Below, in pieces: positions 50,123 to 59,030 of a stretch of DNA of 64,000 nucleotides (position 1 is the stretch's first letter; each line of letters starts with the position of its first letter). The position numbers were made by a program, and so were the translations under genes. The DNA comes from Halapricum salinum (lineage in GTDB: Archaea > Halobacteriota > Halobacteria > Halobacteriales > Haloarculaceae), in contig NZ_CP031310.1 in the NCBI RefSeq assembly GCF_004799665.1, positions 1,480,887 through 1,544,886 of the forward strand, read 5' to 3'. Under the pieces are notes generated by a model. The model was not told the origin of the DNA and searched no databases. It saw only the letters and a list, made by a program, of their open reading frames with translations.

Positions 50123-50776
50123 TCAAGCGTCTCCACGAGCGGGCATGCGCCACAGCCGCTCGCCGGCGTACAGGAGACACCCGATTCCGGCGAGGAACGC
50201 GCAGAGTCGGAGTACCAGCGCGGACTCCTCGTCGGCCATCGAGGACACGCCGCGCCAGCGGTCGACCCAGTAGTAGTCCCCGTCATCCTCGACGATCCGC
50301 TCGCGTTCGAATGTCCCGACTGGATGGCCGTAGACCGTCACCGATCCCGTCTCGACGGCGGTGTGGACGGGTTGGGCCGTCTCGTCGAGCGGAATCGCCG
50401 CGTGTTCGACTGCCTCCATCGGGGTGAGATGCCCCAGAGAGAGCCGGGTTCCGTTCTCGGTTTGGTGCTGAGTCGGGTGATAGAATTCCCCGCGGAACGA
50501 GACGACGCGATACAAGATGTCGCTTCGAACCGAGCCGTTTACCGAGAGTCCGTCGCGCCGCAGGACCTGCGTCTCCAGCGCCGTAGCCCGAGCGTTGGTC
50601 GTGAGGACGTCGTCTGAGCCGTAGAGCGCTTGTTTCGCGGTCGCGTTGGAGCCGATCTCTTCGGTCCAGTACCTGTGGCCACTCTCGCCGCCCTGGGGAA
50701 AGAGATACACCGGATTGAGCAACAGTCCGACCCCGACCAGCCCCAGCACACCGACCACCAGCAACTCCCGTCGCAT
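50123..50776 (-). CDS. Membrane-anchored extracytoplasmic protein
   Basis: A 217-residue protein. A hydrophobic segment at about residues 5-26 (LLVVGVLGLVGVGLLLNPVYLFP) is followed by a polar, probably external domain. A second helix lies near the C-terminus (ALVLRLCAFLAGIGCLLYAGERL). N-glycosylation sequons (NGS, NGT, NAT) are frequent. It has no known family. The start at 50776 begins at MRRELL; the frame upstream adds 14 residues. Confidence 0.65.
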   Translation of the reverse strand: MRRELLVVGVLGLVGVGLLLNPVYLFPQGGESGHRYWTEEIGSNATAKQALYGSDDVLTTNARATALETQVLRRDGLSVNGSVRSDILYRVVSFRGEFYHPTQHQTENGTRLSLGHLTPMEAVEHAAIPLDETAQPVHTAVETGSVTVYGHPVGTFERERIVEDDGDYYWVDRWRGVSSMADEESALVLRLCAFLAGIGCLLYAGERLWRMPARGDA

Positions 50777-50897
50777 ACTGCCACAAACACCAGTTGTGGG
50801 TTTTATATTTTCGGTCACACTCGTGTATCTATCTGGATGTGGCCAATCCCCACACCACCGCAGGGTTTCAAATCACGCCGTCGCGAACGACTGCTCG

Positions 50898-51509
50898 ATG
50901 GTCGACAAGCGGACGGTACGCGACGGCTACGACGCGCTGGTCGATGACTACGCCGCCCAGCGAACCGACGACAGCGACGACGTCGAGGCACTGGCGTCGT
51001 TTCTCGACGACCTGCCCGATGGCAGTCGACTGCTCGACGCCGGCTGTGGACAGGGGATACCCGTGCTCGCCAGCCTCGACGGCGTGAGCGGTGTCGGCCT
51101 CGACATCTCACACGGTCAACTCGCCCGGGCCAGCGAGAACGCGCCGGCCGCGGCGCTCGCACAGGGCGACATGACACGACTGCCGTTCGCCGACGACGCG
51201 TTCGACGCCGTGACGGCGCTGTGGTCGGTGATTCACGTTCCCGAGGGCGACCACCGGACGGTCTTCGAGGAGTTTGCGCGCGTTCTCCGGCCGGGTGGTC
51301 GGCTGCTACTCGTCGAAGGGACCGACGAGTGGCGCGGGACGAACCCGGACTGGCTCGGCGGTGGCGCGGCGATGGAGTGGCACATCGCCGGTCCCGAGGC
51401 GACTCGCGAGCAGTTGCGAGCGGTCGGCTTCGAGATCCTGGTCGAACGGACGATCGGCGACTCGCTGGAAGAGGACGCGGCCTGGACGCTGTTCGAGGCC
51501 GACTGCTAG
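50898..51509 (+). CDS. SAM-dependent methyltransferase
   Basis: A 203-residue Methyltransf_11 protein. The SAM motif I is LLDAGCGQGIPVLASL at about residues 44-59, then VGLDISHGQL (motif II), GDMTRLPFADDAFDAVTALWSVIHV and RVLRPGGRLLLVEGTDEW. The substrate is unknown. The ATG at 50898 is the first start that agrees with the fold. It precedes the PfkB gene on the same strand with 42 bases between them, so the two may be co-transcribed. Confidence 0.85.
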   Translation: MVDKRTVRDGYDALVDDYAAQRTDDSDDVEALASFLDDLPDGSRLLDAGCGQGIPVLASLDGVSGVGLDISHGQLARASENAPAAALAQGDMTRLPFADDAFDAVTALWSVIHVPEGDHRTVFEEFARVLRPGGRLLLVEGTDEWRGTNPDWLGGGAAMEWHIAGPEATREQLRAVGFEILVERTIGDSLEEDAAWTLFEADC

Positions 51510-51551
51510 GCCGGACATACAACTAAGCCCCTGGATCGTGATGTGTGCGCT

Positions 51552-52502
51552 ATGGCAGATCTGGTCACTGTTGGGGACACGTCACTGCGGCTGTCGCCGG
51601 AGGGGAACGAACGTCTGGAGACCGCGACCGACGTACGGATGCGGACGACCGGGACTGCGAGCAACGTCGCCGTCGCGGCCGGGCGCATGGGGACCGACGC
51701 GCTCTGGCTGTCGAAGCTCCCGGATTCGGCGCTCGGCCGCCGCGTCCTCGCGGAGTTGCACGAACACGGGATCGAGACCGACGTCGCGTCGAGCGAGGGC
51801 GGGAGGCAGGGACTGACGTTCTACGAGTCGGCTCCCCAGCCACGCGAGACGGTCGAGATCGACGACCGGATCGAGTCGACGGCTGGCACGATGACGCCCG
51901 GCGAACTCGCGATGGACGAGGTCCAGGACGCCGCGAGCGTCTTCGCCGCCGGGAGCACGATGGCGCTGTCCTCGACGGCCGCCGAGACCGTCCAGGCGAT
52001 CCTGCGGGCCGGCGGTAGCGGGAGTGACTTCGCGGCGTTCGACCTCGACTATCGACCGTCGATGTGGTCGGCCGAGAAGGCGCGCGCGACCGTGACGAAC
52101 GTCTTCGACGCCGTCGAGGTGCTGTTCGCCTCCGAGGATGATGTCCGGGCAGTTCTCGATCGGAACGGCCAGCCCCGGGAGATGGCCCACACGATCGCCG
52201 CCGAGTGGGACTTCCACATGGTCGTCATCACCCGCAGCGAGTACGGTGCGCTGGCCTATCACGACGGCGTGATCCACGACAGTGACGCCATCGAAACCGA
52301 GGCCGTCGACGAGACGGGCCAGCACGAAGCGTTCATCGGGGCGTTTCTCGCTCGCCTGCTGGAAGGGGCCGACACCGACGACGCCCTCGACGCCGGGGTC
52401 GCGATGGCCGCGCTCACGCGGACGATTCCGGGGCCGCTGACGACCGTCGGACGCGCGGAAGTCGACGCGCTGCTCGCCGATGGCGACCAGACGACGTTCT
52501 GA
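51552..52502 (+). CDS. PfkB-family sugar kinase, likely KDG kinase
   Basis: A 316-residue ribokinase-fold protein. The N-terminus has GDTSLRLSPEG and RTTGTASNVAVAAGRMGTDALWL, which resemble 2-keto-3-deoxygluconate kinases. The motif at the C-terminus is DETGQHEAFIGAFL instead of the usual D-x-x-G-A-G-D; the catalytic Asp position holds Glu. This variation is known to me from haloarchaeal KDG kinases (recalled). It would phosphorylate KDG in the semi-phosphorylative Entner-Doudoroff pathway. The start at 51552 is used (a GTG 9 bases upstream is an alternative). Confidence 0.78.
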   Translation: MADLVTVGDTSLRLSPEGNERLETATDVRMRTTGTASNVAVAAGRMGTDALWLSKLPDSALGRRVLAELHEHGIETDVASSEGGRQGLTFYESAPQPRETVEIDDRIESTAGTMTPGELAMDEVQDAASVFAAGSTMALSSTAAETVQAILRAGGSGSDFAAFDLDYRPSMWSAEKARATVTNVFDAVEVLFASEDDVRAVLDRNGQPREMAHTIAAEWDFHMVVITRSEYGALAYHDGVIHDSDAIETEAVDETGQHEAFIGAFLARLLEGADTDDALDAGVAMAALTRTIPGPLTTVGRAEVDALLADGDQTTF

Positions 52503-52562
52503 TCTGGGGGGTGTATTTCGAGTGCCGATAGAGATTTATGATTCCCTTGCGCAGTTGTACGT

Positions 52563-53801
52563 ATGGATACGAAGCCAGCGCGTGCGTCGGTTCTGGCGCT
52601 GTTACTCATCGCGAGTGTCGCTGTCGGGGGTATCGGTACTGCGACTGCCGATACAGCGGTCAAGGTCACCGTTGTCACACAGGGTGGCAACCCTGTCAGC
52701 GGTGCGACGCTGAACGCAACCTGGGACGGTGGTTCGACGACCGCAACGACGGTAAGTAACGGTCAGACGTTCATCGACGTACCCGAAGACAAAGAAGTCG
52801 CGATTGAGGTCCAGTCCGACAGTTACGTTCGAAACGACCCGTACGTGATCGAAAACCCGGGAGATGTCGGTGACGATGGTGTCGAGATCGGGGTCTACGA
52901 GGACGCTCTGGCGACGATCACCGTCGAAAACACGCAGGGGAACGCAGTCCCGAACGCGGAGGTGACGCTCGTGAAAAACGATTTCGCCGTCATCGACGGC
53001 AAAACCGACCAGAACGGACAGATCGAATCCGACTACATCGAGGTCGGAACGGACGAACCCTACGAACTGACGGTGGAAAAGCGAGGGTATCTCAGCAATA
53101 CGACGACCCTTCAGGTACAGGGACACGTCCGTCCGACCGTGACGCTGCAGCGGGGGCAAGTCCAGGCTTCGATCACTGTCGTCGATCCGTACTTCGATCC
53201 GCCACGCCCGATCGAAAACGTGACTGTCCAGGTCGGATCGGTGGCCACGAGTCAGACGCTCTCGAACGGTGCCCAGACGTTCCAGGTTCCGGTCAACTCA
53301 GAACCGACCGTGGCGCTCTCGAAACCCGGGTACGCCTCTTCGGAAGCCGCGCTGGTCGTCGAGGAGTCGTCGGTCGATGAGACGTTCTACATCTCACGAG
53401 CGCCCAACCTGACGGTGGACCGGTCCGCGGACCAGGTCGTCGTCGGTGAGAACGTCGAACTCAACGTCACCGACGAGTACGACGACCCCGTCCCGAACGC
53501 CACCGTCACGCTCGACGGAACCGAGGTCGGAACGACGAACGTCCGGGGACTGGTCACGGTCCCCGTCGAGTCGGCCGGCGAACTGACCTACACCGTGACG
53601 GCGAAAGGCACGTCCGAATCAGTCACGGTGGTCGGTTTCGATCCGGACGCGACCGACACGCCTTCGCCGACGACCGAGCAGCCCACGACCGAGACGACTG
53701 AGGCGGATGATACTGGCTCCGCGTTCGGTCCCGGCTTCGGGGTCGTCGCCGCACTCGTTGGACTTCTCGCACTCGTGGCACTCGGCCGTCGCCGACAGTA
53801 A
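52563..53801 (+). CDS. PGF-CTERM surface protein with Ig-like/carboxypeptidase regulatory repeats
   Basis: A 412-residue exported protein. A signal peptide ends after ATADTAVKV. It is followed by at least three beta-sandwich repeats with VTVVTQGGNPVSGATLNATW, TVENTQGNAVPNAEVTLVKND and LNVTDEYDDPVPNATVTLDGTEVG. A threonine-rich linker (TPSPTTEQPTTETTEADDTG) is probably glycosylated. The end PGFGVVAALVGLLALVALGRRRQ is the PGF-CTERM tripartite sorting signal for archaeosortase A. A TTTATG element lies 23-28 bases before the ATG. Confidence 0.87.
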   Translation: MDTKPARASVLALLLIASVAVGGIGTATADTAVKVTVVTQGGNPVSGATLNATWDGGSTTATTVSNGQTFIDVPEDKEVAIEVQSDSYVRNDPYVIENPGDVGDDGVEIGVYEDALATITVENTQGNAVPNAEVTLVKNDFAVIDGKTDQNGQIESDYIEVGTDEPYELTVEKRGYLSNTTTLQVQGHVRPTVTLQRGQVQASITVVDPYFDPPRPIENVTVQVGSVATSQTLSNGAQTFQVPVNSEPTVALSKPGYASSEAALVVEESSVDETFYISRAPNLTVDRSADQVVVGENVELNVTDEYDDPVPNATVTLDGTEVGTTNVRGLVTVPVESAGELTYTVTAKGTSESVTVVGFDPDATDTPSPTTEQPTTETTEADDTGSAFGPGFGVVAALVGLLALVALGRRRQ

Positions 53802-53815
53802 GGAGACGCTATTTT

Positions 53816-54193
53816 TCACGGCGCGTCGACGCGACACTCGACAGACCAGGAAGTGTCGCTCTCTTCGACGAGCCGATCGTAGAATCGTCGCAGCCCTGCC
53901 GACTCGGTCGCTGGTAGGACGTGTAACTCGACGGTCCCGTCCCTGACTGCGACGCGGAAGACGTCGCCAGTCTCGTCGTCGCGGACGAGAAACAGCGGCA
54001 TCGGCAGGTCGAACCAGTCGCCGTAGGTGTACGACCCTCCGACCACCACCTCGACCAGCTGGGTGAGCGATTCGTCGGTGTGGTCCTCGCTGGGCGTCAG
54101 CGTGAACACCGTCTCACCCTCGTACTCGACGCCGCCGCTGTAGGGATAGCGTCGCCGTGGCCGCGCGGGGATGTCGAAGGACGGACCCGCCAT
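53816..54193 (-). CDS. Hypothetical beta-rich cytosolic protein
   Basis: A 125-residue protein without a signal or membrane segment. VFTLTPSEDHTDESLTQLVEVVVGGSYTYGDWFDLPMPLFLVRDDETGDVFRVAVRDGTVELHVLP predicts beta strands; the rest is acidic. The start at 54193 is preferred to 54202 because the TATTTAAAAA element at 54218-54227 is 25-34 bases before it. No family is recognised. Confidence 0.65.
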   Translation of the reverse strand: MAGPSFDIPARPRRRYPYSGGVEYEGETVFTLTPSEDHTDESLTQLVEVVVGGSYTYGDWFDLPMPLFLVRDDETGDVFRVAVRDGTVELHVLPATESAGLRRFYDRLVEESDTSWSVECRVDAP

Positions 54194-54237
54194 CACCCGC
54201 ATGCTACGGCGTGATCGTATTTAAAAACGCGTCCGAG

Positions 54238-54462
54238 TTAGGCCTCGTCGGCTGCCTTCTTTTCCTTGCGGTCGCGGACATTACCGACGAACTCGTCGAC
54301 GTCGACGCGCTTCTCGCCGACGGTCGCACCGACGAGTGCACCGAGACCGGCACCGGTGCTGGCTGCGTTGCGACTGATGAGCGCGCCGACGAATGCGCCG
54401 ATCGAGGCGCCGATTGCTGCGTACTTTGCACGGCTGAGTGCTCGCTTGATTCGGGAACCCAT
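54238..54462 (-). CDS. Small glycine-rich membrane protein
   Basis: A 74-residue protein. The hydrophobic, glycine- and alanine-rich stretch IGASIGAFVGALISRNAASTGAGLGALVGATVG has glycine-zipper spacing, as in small membrane or pore-like proteins. A basic N-terminus (SRIKRALSRAKY) and a charged C-terminus (EFVGNVRDRKEKKAADEA) flank it. The function is unknown. Confidence 0.65.
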   Translation of the reverse strand: MGSRIKRALSRAKYAAIGASIGAFVGALISRNAASTGAGLGALVGATVGEKRVDVDEFVGNVRDRKEKKAADEA

Positions 54463-54639
54463 AGCTTCGGGTTCGTGACGCGCGGATAAAAACCTCTTGT
54501 ACGAGAACTGCCGATCGGTCTGTCCATCCGGCCTCGCGTGGCGTCTCTGTCGGTGATGCGTGCAGTGACCTTGCTTCCGCTAACGCAACGTGCGAGTAGC
54601 AGAATGTTTTATTATCTCAACAAACTCAGTAGGGCAAGA

Positions 54640-54664
54640 TTATTATATCTAACTACAATATTGT
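54640..54664 (+). promoter_or_regulatory. cbi operon promoter with palindrome ACAATATTGT
   Basis: A TATA-like TTATTATAT (54640-54648) lies 26-34 bases before the ATG at 54674, right for a leaderless message. The perfect palindrome ACAATATTGT (54655-54664) follows it, 10-19 bases before the ATG, covering the transcription start region. A metal or cobalamin regulator would be expected to bind here. Confidence 0.55.
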
Positions 54665-54673
54665 TAAACAGAC

Positions 54674-55354
54674 ATGGCACACATTCACCTCGGCGAGGGG
54701 TCGTTTCCGTTGGTAGCATTGGTGTTCTGGACGCTGTTGGGCGTCGGTTTGATCAGCGCAGTCGTCTATCGCATCCGGAAGGGTGGCATCGAGACACACC
54801 AGATCGCGCTCGCGGGCATCGGCGCGGCCGCGAGCTTCGCGATCTTCCAGTTGAACATCCCCGTCTGGGGCGGCATTCACATGAACCTCACCGGGCTGGT
54901 GGGGATTCTCGCTGGGCCGCTGCTGGGCGCGCTCATCGCGCTGGTCGTCAACATCTTCTCGGCGGCGCTGGGCCACGGTGCGGTCGGCCTGCTCGGTGCG
55001 AACACGCTGGTCAACGCCAGCGAGGCGATCGTGGCCTACTACGCGTTCAAGACGTTGCTGGGGATGGACTGGGACGTCTTCCCGGCCAGTGCGGGCGCCG
55101 CGACGCTCGGGCTCTCCGCGGGCGCGTTCCTGATGGGTGCGATCATCGTCGTCAGCGGCGTCAACGGGAGCGCGCTGCCCCGCGGTGACCTGGCGATCGC
55201 CGTCGGCGGTCTCGTCGGACTGAACCTCGGCGTCGCCGTCGTCGAGGGGATCCTGACTGGTTTCGTCCTCCAGTTCCTGGCTTCGGTCCGACCCGACCTC
55301 GTCGGGCTCGCCGACCGCGACACCCGGGAGGGGCCGACGGGGGTGACCGCCTGA
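54674..55354 (+). CDS. cbiM: Cobalt/nickel ECF transporter, substrate-binding membrane protein CbiM/NikM
   Basis: A 226-residue polytopic membrane protein. The N-terminus is MAHIHLGEG, a variant of the MHI(P/M)DG metal-binding start: His residues near the N-terminus coordinate the ion. GGIHMNLTGLVGILAGPLLGALIALVVNIFSAALGHGAVGLLGANTLVNAS is a typical CbiM core. It captures Co or Ni for the ECF module. It overlaps cbiN (ATGA). Confidence 0.9.
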   Translation: MAHIHLGEGSFPLVALVFWTLLGVGLISAVVYRIRKGGIETHQIALAGIGAAASFAIFQLNIPVWGGIHMNLTGLVGILAGPLLGALIALVVNIFSAALGHGAVGLLGANTLVNASEAIVAYYAFKTLLGMDWDVFPASAGAATLGLSAGAFLMGAIIVVSGVNGSALPRGDLAIAVGGLVGLNLGVAVVEGILTGFVLQFLASVRPDLVGLADRDTREGPTGVTA

Positions 55355-55674
55355 TGCAGCGCTGGAAGCAGTACGGCGGCCTCTTCGGTCTCTTCGCGGC
55401 CTTCCTCGCCGCTGGGCTGTGGGGGTTCACCGCGACCGGCGGTGCGCTGCCGTGGGCGAAACGCTCGGCGAAGGCGCTCCAGCGCGGCGCCCAAGAGGGC
55501 AGCGGCCCCCTGATCGATCTCGGCCGTGGAATCGTCGTCGCCGGCCCCATCCGCAAGGGCGGCATGATGCTCGAATTCGGCGTGCTCGTCGCGCTGTTGG
55601 TCGTCCTCGGCGTCGGCCTGTACGTCTACGTCGATCGCTACGCCGGCCTCGACGACGACGAACCCGTGGCCTGA
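55354..55674 (+). CDS. cbiN: CbiN-like ECF transporter accessory protein
   Basis: A 106-residue protein with two helices (near residues 7-27 and 72-90) and a soluble segment between them. It sits in the normal position of CbiN between cbiM and cbiQ and overlaps the cbiM stop (ATGA). CbiN-type proteins help CbiM take up metal. The PDGLE-type motif of fused NikN is absent. Confidence 0.8.
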   Translation: MQRWKQYGGLFGLFAAFLAAGLWGFTATGGALPWAKRSAKALQRGAQEGSGPLIDLGRGIVVAGPIRKGGMMLEFGVLVALLVVLGVGLYVYVDRYAGLDDDEPVA

Positions 55675-55679
55675 TACCC

Positions 55680-56492
55680 GTGACGACGCTCTCGAATCAC
55701 GTCCCCGACCCGCGGTTGCTCACGGCGTTCGCCGAGCGACGGGACGGCCCGCTGCACCGCGTCAACCCCTGGACGAAGGTCGGACTCGTCGGTGCGCTCG
55801 TGCTCGCGGTCACCGTACTGCAGAGTCTCGTGTTGCTGGCCGGACTGTACGCTGCCGTGCTGGTCGTCTACGGACTCGCGGGGCTGCCCTACCGACGGCT
55901 GGCCGGGTGGTACACGCTGCCGGCATTATTCATCGTCTCGGTCGCCGGGCCGCTGGCGTTTCTCGAACCAGGGACGCCGATCCTCGGAGCACTCTCGACA
56001 CCGATCGGTGAGCTCTCGGTTACCTGGGCCGGGCTGGTGCTCTTCGGCGAACTCACGTGTCGATCACTCACGGTCGTCACGTTCACGCTGACGGCGTCGA
56101 TGACGACGAAATACACGGCCGTCGCGTACATGCTCGGGCGGTTGCTGCCCAGCCCGATCGATCAGGTCGCGTTGCTCACCTACCGGTTCACCTTCGTCAT
56201 GATCGAGACGCTGGAGGACCTGGTGAAAGCCGCGCTCTCACGCGGCGCGAACTTTTCGGAGTTCTGGTCGAACAAACGGCTGTACGCCCGGATTCTCGGG
56301 ATGACTTTGCTGACGGCGATCGAGCAGTCCGAACGGCTCGTCAAATCGATGGAAGCCCGCGGCTACGACGGCGATATCACGGTGTACGGCGACGTCTCGC
56401 GGCCACCGATCCACGAACTGTTCGTCGTCGCCGGCTCGTACGTCGCCGTGATCGGCTACGCGGCGGTCGCGGTCTACGGGGTGGGGCTGTGA
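55680..56492 (+). CDS. cbiQ: ECF transporter transmembrane protein CbiQ
   Basis: A 270-residue membrane protein starting with GTG (VTTLSNHVPDPRLL). The coupling motifs are present: VKAALSRGANFSEFWS-type and the second SMEARGYDGDI segment (A-R-G coupling helix to the ATPases). It transmits ATP hydrolysis of CbiO to CbiM. It overlaps the cbiO start by four bases (GTGA). Confidence 0.9.
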   Translation: MTTLSNHVPDPRLLTAFAERRDGPLHRVNPWTKVGLVGALVLAVTVLQSLVLLAGLYAAVLVVYGLAGLPYRRLAGWYTLPALFIVSVAGPLAFLEPGTPILGALSTPIGELSVTWAGLVLFGELTCRSLTVVTFTLTASMTTKYTAVAYMLGRLLPSPIDQVALLTYRFTFVMIETLEDLVKAALSRGANFSEFWSNKRLYARILGMTLLTAIEQSERLVKSMEARGYDGDITVYGDVSRPPIHELFVVAGSYVAVIGYAAVAVYGVGL

Positions 56493-57343
56493 GCCGAGAC
56501 GACCCGCCGCTTGTCGACCTCCAGTGTGAAGCCCACACCTATCCCGACGGGACAGTCGGTATGCACGACGTGGAGTTCTCGATCTATCCCAACGAAGTCG
56601 TCGCCCTGATCGGTGGCAACGGCGCGGGGAAGTCGACGCTGCTCGAACACCTGAACGCGACGCTCGTGCCCGACGACGGCGAACTACTCGTCGACGGTAC
56701 GCCGATCACTGAGGACAACAAAGCGCACGCCCGGAAGGAGGTTGGGTTCGTCTTCCAGGACGCAGACACGCAGCTCGTCGCGCCCACGGTCCTCGACGAC
56801 GTGCTGTTCGGCCTCCAGAACTACGGCGTCCCCGGTGACGAAGCGAGAGCGCGAGCGCGTGAGGCGCTCGCGACCGTCGACGCGAGCCACCTCGAAGACC
56901 GGATCCCTCACTATCTCAGCGGTGGCGAGAAGCGCCTCGTCGGTCTCGCCGGCGTCCTCGTGCTCGAACCGAGTGTCGTGGTACTGGACGAACCGCTCGC
57001 AGGGCTCGACCCCGAGCGCTCTCGGTTGGTCGCCGACCGAATCGCGCAGATCCACGAGGAGGGGATCAGTGTCGTCCTGTCGACGCACGACCTCGAATTC
57101 GCCGCCGAGGTCGCAGACCGTGTCTGCGTGATGGTCGATGGCAACGTCGCGGGCAGTGGCACGCCCCGGGAAGTGTTCTACGACGGCGCTCTCCTGGCGA
57201 AGGCGAACCTGCACCCGCCGGCCCCAGTCCGTGTCGCTCGCGAGGCGGGACTCGACGCGCGTGCACAGCCGGTGACGGAAGCAGACCTCGTCGCACTCCT
57301 CGAAAGACCCAATCCAGCCTCGATACCGGCGGACGGCAGTTGA
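56489..57343 (+). CDS. cbiO: ECF transporter ATP-binding protein CbiO
   Basis: A 284-residue ABC ATPase starting with GTG. Walker A is GGNGAGKST, the Q-loop is VFQDADTQL (the Q-D-x-D-x-Q typical of EcfA), the signature is LSGGEKR, Walker B is VVVLDEPLAG and the H-switch is LSTHDLEF. It drives metal uptake with CbiMNQ and closes the operon. The start overlaps the cbiQ stop in GTGA. Confidence 0.93.
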   Translation: MSRDDPPLVDLQCEAHTYPDGTVGMHDVEFSIYPNEVVALIGGNGAGKSTLLEHLNATLVPDDGELLVDGTPITEDNKAHARKEVGFVFQDADTQLVAPTVLDDVLFGLQNYGVPGDEARARAREALATVDASHLEDRIPHYLSGGEKRLVGLAGVLVLEPSVVVLDEPLAGLDPERSRLVADRIAQIHEEGISVVLSTHDLEFAAEVADRVCVMVDGNVAGSGTPREVFYDGALLAKANLHPPAPVRVAREAGLDARAQPVTEADLVALLERPNPASIPADGS

Positions 57344-57423
57344 TCGACGCGCTCATTCGACAGTCTTCTCTGATCGTCGCTTCGCCCACGCCCAGAGAAT
57401 TTTATATAGCAAAATATGCTTTA

Positions 57424-58335
57424 CTAGGCCTCGAACGCACGCACGGACTCGAACGAATCCTCACGAAGAGATCGACTCAAACTATCGATATCGATGGATT
57501 TGGCTAGTTTCTGGGGGTGTTTTCGCCGGAAGTACCCGACGATGTTTTCGACGTCGCGAGCGAGCAGTTCGTCGCTGTTCTCGTGGTCAGTCGGCACAGC
57601 TTGGGGCCAGTCGAAGATTGTGATTCCCTCGCTGTCGACGAAGACGTTGTACTCGCTGATGTCGGCGTGGACGTACCCTTCGTGGTAGGCGGTCTGGATC
57701 TCTTCGAGGATCAGGTTCAGGATTCCGACTGCCTGTCCGGGGTCGAGACCCGCCTTCGAGAGTTCGACGCCGTCCATGCGCTCCATGACGATGGCGTGGC
57801 GGTTGTGATCGATCGGCTGGGGGACGCGGACGTCCGGGTAGAGAGTTTCGAGGGCGTCGTATTCGCGTTCGGCGGCCTTGCGAGCGGTGTACTGCCAGGA
57901 GACGTGCTCGCGGTCGGCGGTGTATTCGCGTTCTTTCATCACTTCCCGGAAGTTGGTGTAGCCCTCGCGGTGGTACTTCAGCGCGAGCGGGCGATAGGAC
58001 TGCACTTCGTAGACGTCGCTCTCCTTGCCGACGCCCAGGGGTGCGCCCACGCCGCTGATCGTCTCGCGCTCGGCGAAGGTGTGCAACGCGAGCGCGTCGT
58101 ACCCCTCGAAGGTCAGGGTGTAGCCCTCGTACTGGATGGTCTTGCGTTCGATCAGCTCGCGATCCATGCAGCGATCGAGCCGATAGGTGACATCTTCGTC
58201 TGTGAGTCCCGAGAACTCGGGTACCTTCTCGCGCTGGACCCACTCCGAGAAGCGCATCCCTTGCTCGATCCCCGAGAGCAGATGGAAATCCTCGGGTTCG
58301 AGCTCCGCTATCACTGGAGCGACGTTCTGGACCAT
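57424..58335 (-). CDS. rio2: RIO2-type atypical serine kinase
   Basis: A 303-residue protein. An N-terminal winged helix (about residues 1-85) is typical of Rio2. The kinase has LGVGKESDVYEVQS (flexible loop), LALKYHREGYTNFR (ATP Lys), HADISEYNVFVD (catalytic HxD) and IFDWPQAVPTDH (metal DFG-like). It works in small-subunit ribosome maturation. The start at 58335 (MVQNVAPVIAELEPEDF) fits. The long upstream frame of 115 codons is a shadow. Confidence 0.92.
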   Translation of the reverse strand: MVQNVAPVIAELEPEDFHLLSGIEQGMRFSEWVQREKVPEFSGLTDEDVTYRLDRCMDRELIERKTIQYEGYTLTFEGYDALALHTFAERETISGVGAPLGVGKESDVYEVQSYRPLALKYHREGYTNFREVMKEREYTADREHVSWQYTARKAAEREYDALETLYPDVRVPQPIDHNRHAIVMERMDGVELSKAGLDPGQAVGILNLILEEIQTAYHEGYVHADISEYNVFVDSEGITIFDWPQAVPTDHENSDELLARDVENIVGYFRRKHPQKLAKSIDIDSLSRSLREDSFESVRAFEA

Positions 58336-58496
58336 ACAGCGCTGTTCTCGCTTGACGGCCAAAAGCCCCGCGTGTGGAGTGATGAATGATATAGTGCGAT
58401 ATAGAATTGGTGAGCGGGCACCTGGAACTCGCAAGTCACAATCTTCACGGAAGCGCACCGCTCGAGCGTGGTTTCTCGGAATACGGCCGCAAAGAA

Positions 58497-59030
58497 TCAG
58501 GAGATCGGCGGCAATCGTTCGTCGAGCGTCCCGCTCGTTTCGAGGTCGGCGAGCGCTCGCTCGACCAGCTCTCGGAAGACGTACGCGCCCTGATCGCCGT
58601 TCTCGTAGCAGTCCTGTGGTTCGAGACTCCCGGCCGCAGCGGTGAAGTCCTCGCGGTGGGTCGCACCGAGGCGCGAGCACAGCGAGAGCAGTTCCGCCCG
58701 GACCAGCCCCTGCATGGCGTGCAGGCGCCTCTCGGCGTCGCTCGCGTCGAAGGCGTAGGCTCGGACAGTCGCCCGGTAGAACTTCCGGGTCCCGCCGTTG
58801 ACGTCCTCTCGGCGGGCGACCTCGAGCATGCCGGCGTCTTCGAGGACGCCGACGTGGTGACGGACGGAGGTTTCGGCTAACTCGAATCCGCGCTCGTCCA
58901 GCAGCTCGTTCAACTGCGTGATCGAGCGGTCGCCCTCGGCCAGTTCGTCGAGGATCACCGCGCGGATCTCGCTGCCCAGCAGCTGGGCTGTCTCGGGGTC
59001 GATCGTGTAGACCGCAGTCCGATCGCTCAT
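58497..59030 (-). CDS. ArsR-like winged-helix regulator
   Basis: A 177-residue protein. VYTIDPETAQLLGSEIRAVILDELAEGDRSITQLNELLDERGFELAETSVRHHVGVLEDAGMLEVARRE is an ArsR-like winged helix with recognition helix SVRHHVGVLE. A cysteine pair appears at the C-terminal helix (LLSLCSRLGAT and PQDCYENGDQ). The upstream gene overlaps it by four bases (ATGA), so they form an operon of two regulators. Confidence 0.82.
   Translation of the reverse strand: MSDRTAVYTIDPETAQLLGSEIRAVILDELAEGDRSITQLNELLDERGFELAETSVRHHVGVLEDAGMLEVARREDVNGGTRKFYRATVRAYAFDASDAERRLHAMQGLVRAELLSLCSRLGATHREDFTAAAGSLEPQDCYENGDQGAYVFRELVERALADLETSGTLDERLPPIS

Noticed and set aside
54200-54202. Alternative start for the hypothetical gene at 53816
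   Set aside because: The ATG at 54193 has the correct TATA distance; the one at 54202 is too close to the TATA element.
58336-58680. 115-codon N-terminal extension of the RIO2 gene
   Set aside because: It lacks RIO2 domain sequence, overlaps the ArsR-like gene, and the usual Rio2 start MVQNVAPVIAELEPEDF is internal.
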